This document shows positions 6,055-6,441 of a stretch of DNA of 6,441 nucleotides, piece after piece. The notes beneath the pieces are model-generated. The model did no database searches, was not told where the DNA came from, and saw only the letters and a list, made by a program, of their open reading frames with translations. A program made the position numbers and the translations under genes. The DNA is from Candidatus Coatesiibacteriota bacterium (GTDB taxonomy: Bacteria > RBG-13-66-14): positions 1 through 6,441 of the forward strand of contig DAOVLG010000108.1 of the NCBI GenBank assembly GCA_030631385.1. The letters run 5' to 3'. Each line of letters opens with the position of its first letter. Within the stretch, counting starts at the first letter, position 1.

Positions 6055-6236
6055 TGCAAGAGACCTCCGTGCAGGTCCATCTTCAACAGATCACCTCAGC
6101 GCTGGCGGTGGCACAGTTTTTGCTCAAATAAAATCGAAATAGTCCGTCGGGTCCCTTAAATGCAAAAACCTGTGCCACCGCCTCACGTATGTTCGCATTA
6201 CGGATTAAAGAGGTGAATCCTTGGAGGTCTCTTGCA
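6055..6236. repeat. Imperfect long inverted repeat, MITE- or REP-like element
   Basis: Three paired blocks lie in mirror order. TGCAAGAGACCTCC (6055-6068) pairs perfectly with 6223-6236. GATCACCTC (6089-6097) pairs with GAGGTGAATC (6210-6219), with one extra base. GGCGGTGGCACAG plus TTTTTGC (6104-6123) pairs with 6162-6182, with one extra base. The central loop (6124-6161) is AT-rich. Arms are about 70 bp. No ORF and no T-run after the stem, so a simple terminator is unlikely. No clear target duplication flanks it. It could be a non-autonomous mobile element or a large structured RNA between the kinase and the secreted-protein gene. Confidence 0.6.
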
Positions 6237-6271
6237 GGTTTCAGTCAGTATGTTTTTTATGTCCGTTATGC

Positions 6272-6284
6272 TCACACTGTGTGA
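6272..6284. other. Perfect 13-bp palindrome TCACAC-T-GTGTGA next to the kinase stop codon
   Basis: Six-base arms around a single T directly abut the TGA stop codon of the histidine kinase gene. The loop is too short for a stable RNA hairpin and the minus strand has A-runs, not U-runs, beyond it. It resembles a dimeric regulator-binding site more than a terminator, but no regulator is known here. Confidence 0.25.
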
Positions 6285-6441
6285 TCAATCCTGGGCCTCT
6301 TCGGTTCCCTTGGTCCCGTCGGGTTCCAGCTCCGGTTTGTTGAAACGGAGGGTGAAGGTGGCGCCCTTTCCGGGCGTGGAGGTCACCAGCACGTCGGCCC
6401 GGTGCAGCCGGACCACCTGGGCGACGAAGGAGAGGCCGAGG
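6285..6441 (-). CDS. Sensor histidine kinase, C-terminal end of the HATPase domain (5' part outside window)
   Basis: Seen: the last 51 residues, to TGA at 6285-6287. LGLSFVAQVVRLH followed by STPGKGATFTLRF is the G-x-G-L (G2) region and final strand of a GHKL-type ATPase domain, as in two-component sensor kinases. A charged tail (PELEPDGTKGTEEAQD) ends the protein. Known: this domain binds ATP for autophosphorylation of a histidine in the preceding dimerisation domain. Sensor domain and partner regulator lie outside the window, so the signal cannot be inferred. It is followed by about 300 bases without a gene before the secreted-protein gene, so the two need not share a transcript. Confidence 0.85.
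   Translation of the reverse strand, partial: LGLSFVAQVVRLHRADVLVTSTPGKGATFTLRFNKPELEPDGTKGTEEAQD

Noticed and set aside
6055..6236. CRISPR array or simple intrinsic terminator
   Set aside because: The repeats are inverted, not direct and regularly spaced, and no T-run follows the stem on either strand.

Overview
All recognisable genes in this window lie on the minus strand, so transcription runs from high to low coordinates. The window suggests a bacterium with a GC-rich genome: codons mostly end in G or C, genes have Shine-Dalgarno sites, and there is a histidine kinase and a Sec-type signal peptide. The species cannot be named from the sequence. An uncultivated lineage is plausible, because the large secreted protein matches no well-known full-length family that I recognise.

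Layout from right to left, in the direction of transcription. Positions 6285-6441 hold the C-terminal end of a sensor histidine kinase. The 304-base gap that follows carries a short palindrome next to the kinase stop codon and a striking imperfect inverted repeat of about 182 bp (6055-6236). Next is a secreted 461-residue protein (4595-5980) with an SH3b-like N-terminal domain and two Asp-rich, FG-GAP/EF-hand-like loops. A GT87-family polytopic membrane glycosyltransferase follows (3092-4432). This gene is bracketed by two 31-bp near-identical direct repeats. Each encodes the C-terminal tail and stop codon of the secreted-protein type, so the repeat at 3055-3085 looks like the ghost of a lost paralogue. 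Beyond it is a short, strongly coding but startless ORF with a signal peptide (2774-2983), which looks like the broken N-terminus of another secreted protein.

That ORF runs into an AT-rich block (about 1112-2797) made up almost entirely of two overlapping paralogous genes that encode PIN-like proteins of 281 and 272 residues. Both keep the same D...E...D-x-E...TSD acidic pattern. Their composition contrasts sharply with both flanks, which points to horizontal acquisition. The pair has no recognisable antitoxin, integrase or known defence partner beside it. It is the best candidate here for an undescribed system: a two-gene, probably two-component, PIN nuclease module.

Left of the island the sequence returns to native GC-rich codon use, with a 36-codon hydrophobic ORF (998-1108). 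It is followed in the same frame by an NqrF-like ferredoxin/FAD/NAD reductase (1-961, cut by the window edge) that lacks the usual N-terminal membrane helix. The small ORF may be that helix, separated by a stop codon, or the remnant of a gene disrupted when the island arrived.

Functional links between the native genes (kinase, secreted protein, glycosyltransferase, reductase) are not evident. They are co-directional, but their gaps and gene ghosts suggest a rearranged neighbourhood, not one compact operon.
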